In this document: positions 38,070 through 39,599 of the stretch, in pieces
Layout: each line of letters begins with the position of its first letter
Position numbering within the stretch: position 1 is the stretch's first letter
Source: an uncultured Eubacteriales bacterium
Lineage (GTDB): Bacteria; Bacillota; Clostridia; Oscillospirales; Oscillospiraceae
Assembly: GCA_900316205.1 (NCBI GenBank)
Contig: ONBX01000018.1
Coordinates: 1-39,599, forward strand
DNA: 39,599 nt
Reading direction: 5' to 3'
Program-made: the position numbers and the translations under genes
Notes under the pieces: model-generated
Databases searched by the model: none
Told to the model about the DNA's origin: nothing
Seen by the model: the letters and a program-made list of their open reading frames with translations, nothing else

Positions 38070-39599
38070 TTATTCCAGGATCACCTTGTCCTTGGCCAGA
38101 TATTTGCGCAGGCGCACCAGATCCAGCAGGTCGATGGTGTCATCGCCGTTCACGTTGGCGTTGGCCTCCACGATCTCGGTGTCGGCAACGCCCGCCAGAT
38201 ACTTGCGCAGGCGGATCAGGTCCAGGCCGTCCACGATGCCGTCCCCGGTCACGTCGCCGGGGAGCCGGTCCGCCAGACGGATCAGGCCCGTGCCCGCCTG
38301 GATCTGCAGCCGCTCCTCGTTATAGTTGGCGGCAAAGACGTCCTTGAGGCCCAGGCGCACGGTGCCGGGCTCCAGCCCCGTCTTGGCCCGGAAGCGCAGA
38401 TGCAGCACGCAGCCGTTCTCGGTGTGGTCCCGGTCGCCGTCCCAGAGCAGGGAGTTCTGGGCGGGCACCACGGTCCAGCCGGTGAGGGCTCCGTCCTCCG
38501 CACCGAGAAATTCCAGCACGGCGTCGTCATAGTCCAGGGTGAAGGACAGGAACATGAGGCCCGGGTTCTTTTCCAGCATCAGGTCCACGGTGAACTCCGC
38601 CCCGATGCAGCCCGCGGTGTCCCGGGGCGTCAGCGAAGCCTCCGTGGGTTGGCCCTGGTCGCCCCGCTGCCACACGGCATAGAGCACCCGGTCGGCGTTC
38701 TCGGTGAAGCGATCCCCGGGCAGATAGTCCGGCTCCGCGGCGCTGCGGCTCTTGCTCCAGCCCAGGAAGGTATAGCCCGTGCGCCGGGGAATGTCGGTGC
38801 TCAGGATCAGGGCCCGGCCATAGGTCTTCAGCTGGGGAGGGGGCGCGTCCTCGCCGCCGTTGGGATGATAGCTCACCAGGAAGAGCTTGATCTGCCAGAC
38901 GGCATAGAGCGTGATGGGCCCGTCGCCCCGGGGATCGCCCTCCCCGGTGAAGCTGTCTCCGGGGAAGCAGCTGGGCACGCTGTCCCCGAATTTGGTGCTC
39001 CAGCCCAGGAATTCAAAGCCCTCCCGGGTAGGCACGGTGTCCGGCAGGGTCAGGGCCTCGCCATAGGTCTTGATCTGGGACTCCGGGCCGCCCTGGCCGC
39101 CGTTGAGTTCAAATTGCAGCTCCCAGGTCCGGGGCGTCCACACGGCGTAGAGGGAGAGCTCCCGGTCCTCGCCATAGCTCTGGCCGGGGAGGTAGCTGGC
39201 CGCATCGGCCTCCGCCTCCTCCGCCCAGCCCTGGAAGCGGTAGTAGTCCCGGTTGGGCTCGGTCTCGCTGAGGGTCAGGTCCACGCCGCGCCCCTTGTAC
39301 TGGGTTTCCGGCGCGCCCTCTCCCCCGTTGGGATCAAAGCGCAGGGCGTAGGCCAGGGGCGTTCCCGCCTCCCCGTCCCGGTAGGGGACCCAGGTGATGG
39401 TCCCGCCGTAGTTCTGGAGCAGGTCCTCGGTCCAAGTCTCATTCTCCAGCGGGTAGAGTGCGGAAGCGCGGACGTGGTAATCGGTGTTGGTATCAGCATC
39501 GAACGCCCATGCCGCAAAGCCGCGCACAAAATGCATGAAAAATGGTACACTGGAGGCGCGGAGGAAGGCCGAGGGACGGTTTGCCACCACGAGTGCGCC
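38070..39599 (-). CDS. Secreted InlB-repeat / cohesin-like / dockerin protein (5' end outside window)
   Basis: The C-terminal 509 codons of a larger extracellular protein; the frame is open to the window edge with no convincing start. Visible in order: three Listeria-Bacteroides (InlB B) repeats of about 70 residues (each NGG...GW...LYAVW, beginning RFDPNGGEG, QFELNGGQG, SYHPNGGED), then a cohesin-like beta module (GCIGAEFTVDLMLEKNPGLMFLSF, ALTGWTVVP, HLRFRAKTGL). It ends with a type I dockerin made of two calcium-binding F-hand repeats (GDVTGDGIVDGLDLIRLRKY and NVNGDDTIDLLDLVRLRKY). Likely a surface or secreted adhesin or scaffold-type protein. A dockerin and a cohesin-like module in one chain allow self-association. 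Confidence 0.85.
   Translation of the reverse strand, partial: GALVVANRPSAFLRASSVPFFMHFVRGFAAWAFDADTNTDYHVRASALYPLENETWTEDLLQNYGGTITWVPYRDGEAGTPLAYALRFDPNGGEGAPETQYKGRGVDLTLSETEPNRDYYRFQGWAEEAEADAASYLPGQSYGEDRELSLYAVWTPRTWELQFELNGGQGGPESQIKTYGEALTLPDTVPTREGFEFLGWSTKFGDSVPSCFPGDSFTGEGDPRGDGPITLYAVWQIKLFLVSYHPNGGEDAPPPQLKTYGRALILSTDIPRRTGYTFLGWSKSRSAAEPDYLPGDRFTENADRVLYAVWQRGDQGQPTEASLTPRDTAGCIGAEFTVDLMLEKNPGLMFLSFTLDYDDAVLEFLGAEDGALTGWTVVPAQNSLLWDGDRDHTENGCVLHLRFRAKTGLEPGTVRLGLKDVFAANYNEERLQIQAGTGLIRLADRLPGDVTGDGIVDGLDLIRLRKYLAGVADTEIVEANANVNGDDTIDLLDLVRLRKYLAKDKVILE

Overview
This is a GC-rich stretch of a Gram-positive, anaerobic, endospore-forming Firmicute. It most likely belongs to the gut Oscillospiraceae/Ruminococcaceae (Flavonifractor/Oscillibacter-like). 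Supporting evidence: sporulation genes spoIIP and a spoIIQ-type M23 gene with sigma-E-like and sigma-F-like promoters, a reverse rubrerythrin and a rubredoxin, dimeric GlyQS, ATP-dependent PEP carboxykinase, a feoA-feoA-feoB locus with a FeoB-associated Cys-rich peptide, and a dockerin protein. The family name is inference; no rRNA or tRNA gene is present to confirm it.

Layout. 1-3.3 kb: spoIIP, then a small redox cluster (reverse rubrerythrin, a Cys-rich unknown, a zinc-ribbon protein, a two-helix membrane protein, a rubredoxin). 3.3-5 kb: mgtE behind a structured leader with a 29-codon upstream ORF. 5-7.2 kb: nitroreductase and a polysaccharide deacetylase (minus strand). 7.4-11 kb: glyQS and an NAD-synthetase-like protein whose glutaminase half has lost its catalytic residues. 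11-15 kb: spoIIQ, enolase and an LCP protein (minus). 15-20.4 kb: an MMPL transporter translationally coupled to a GLUG-repeat surface protein. 20.6-24 kb: an alpha/beta hydrolase and a wzz/cpsB/cpsD capsule-control module. 24.1-26.7 kb: two tandem CNNM/CorC-type proteins. 27.5-29.2 kb: pckA. 29.5-32.6 kb: a four-gene membrane/redox module (DUF1295 reductase, two unknown polytopic proteins, a long flavin-reductase-like protein). 32.8-36.8 kb: ferrous iron uptake. 36.9-37.2 kb: a Lar-like zinc ribbon. 38-39.6 kb: the C-terminal part of a secreted InlB-repeat/cohesin-like/dockerin protein, cut by the window edge.

Common themes are metal handling (Mg2+: mgtE and possibly the CNNM pair; Fe2+: feo; Fe proteins: rubrerythrin and rubredoxin), the cell envelope and sporulation. 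Most transcription units have recognisable vegetative promoters with 16-18 bp spacers and end in strong hairpins. Both iron-uptake promoters share an inverted-repeat operator, GTTAG-N6-CTAAC.

The long gaps hold arrays of short palindromic repeat units (8.8-9.0, 26.8-27.5, 33.3-33.5 and 37.3-38.0 kb). Separately, two homologous structured elements (11.89-12.03 and 36.29-36.44 kb) keep their helices despite changed sequence. The best candidates for undescribed biology are the mgtE leader, this structured element, the degenerate NadE-like enzyme, the four-gene DUF1295 module and the shared iron operator.
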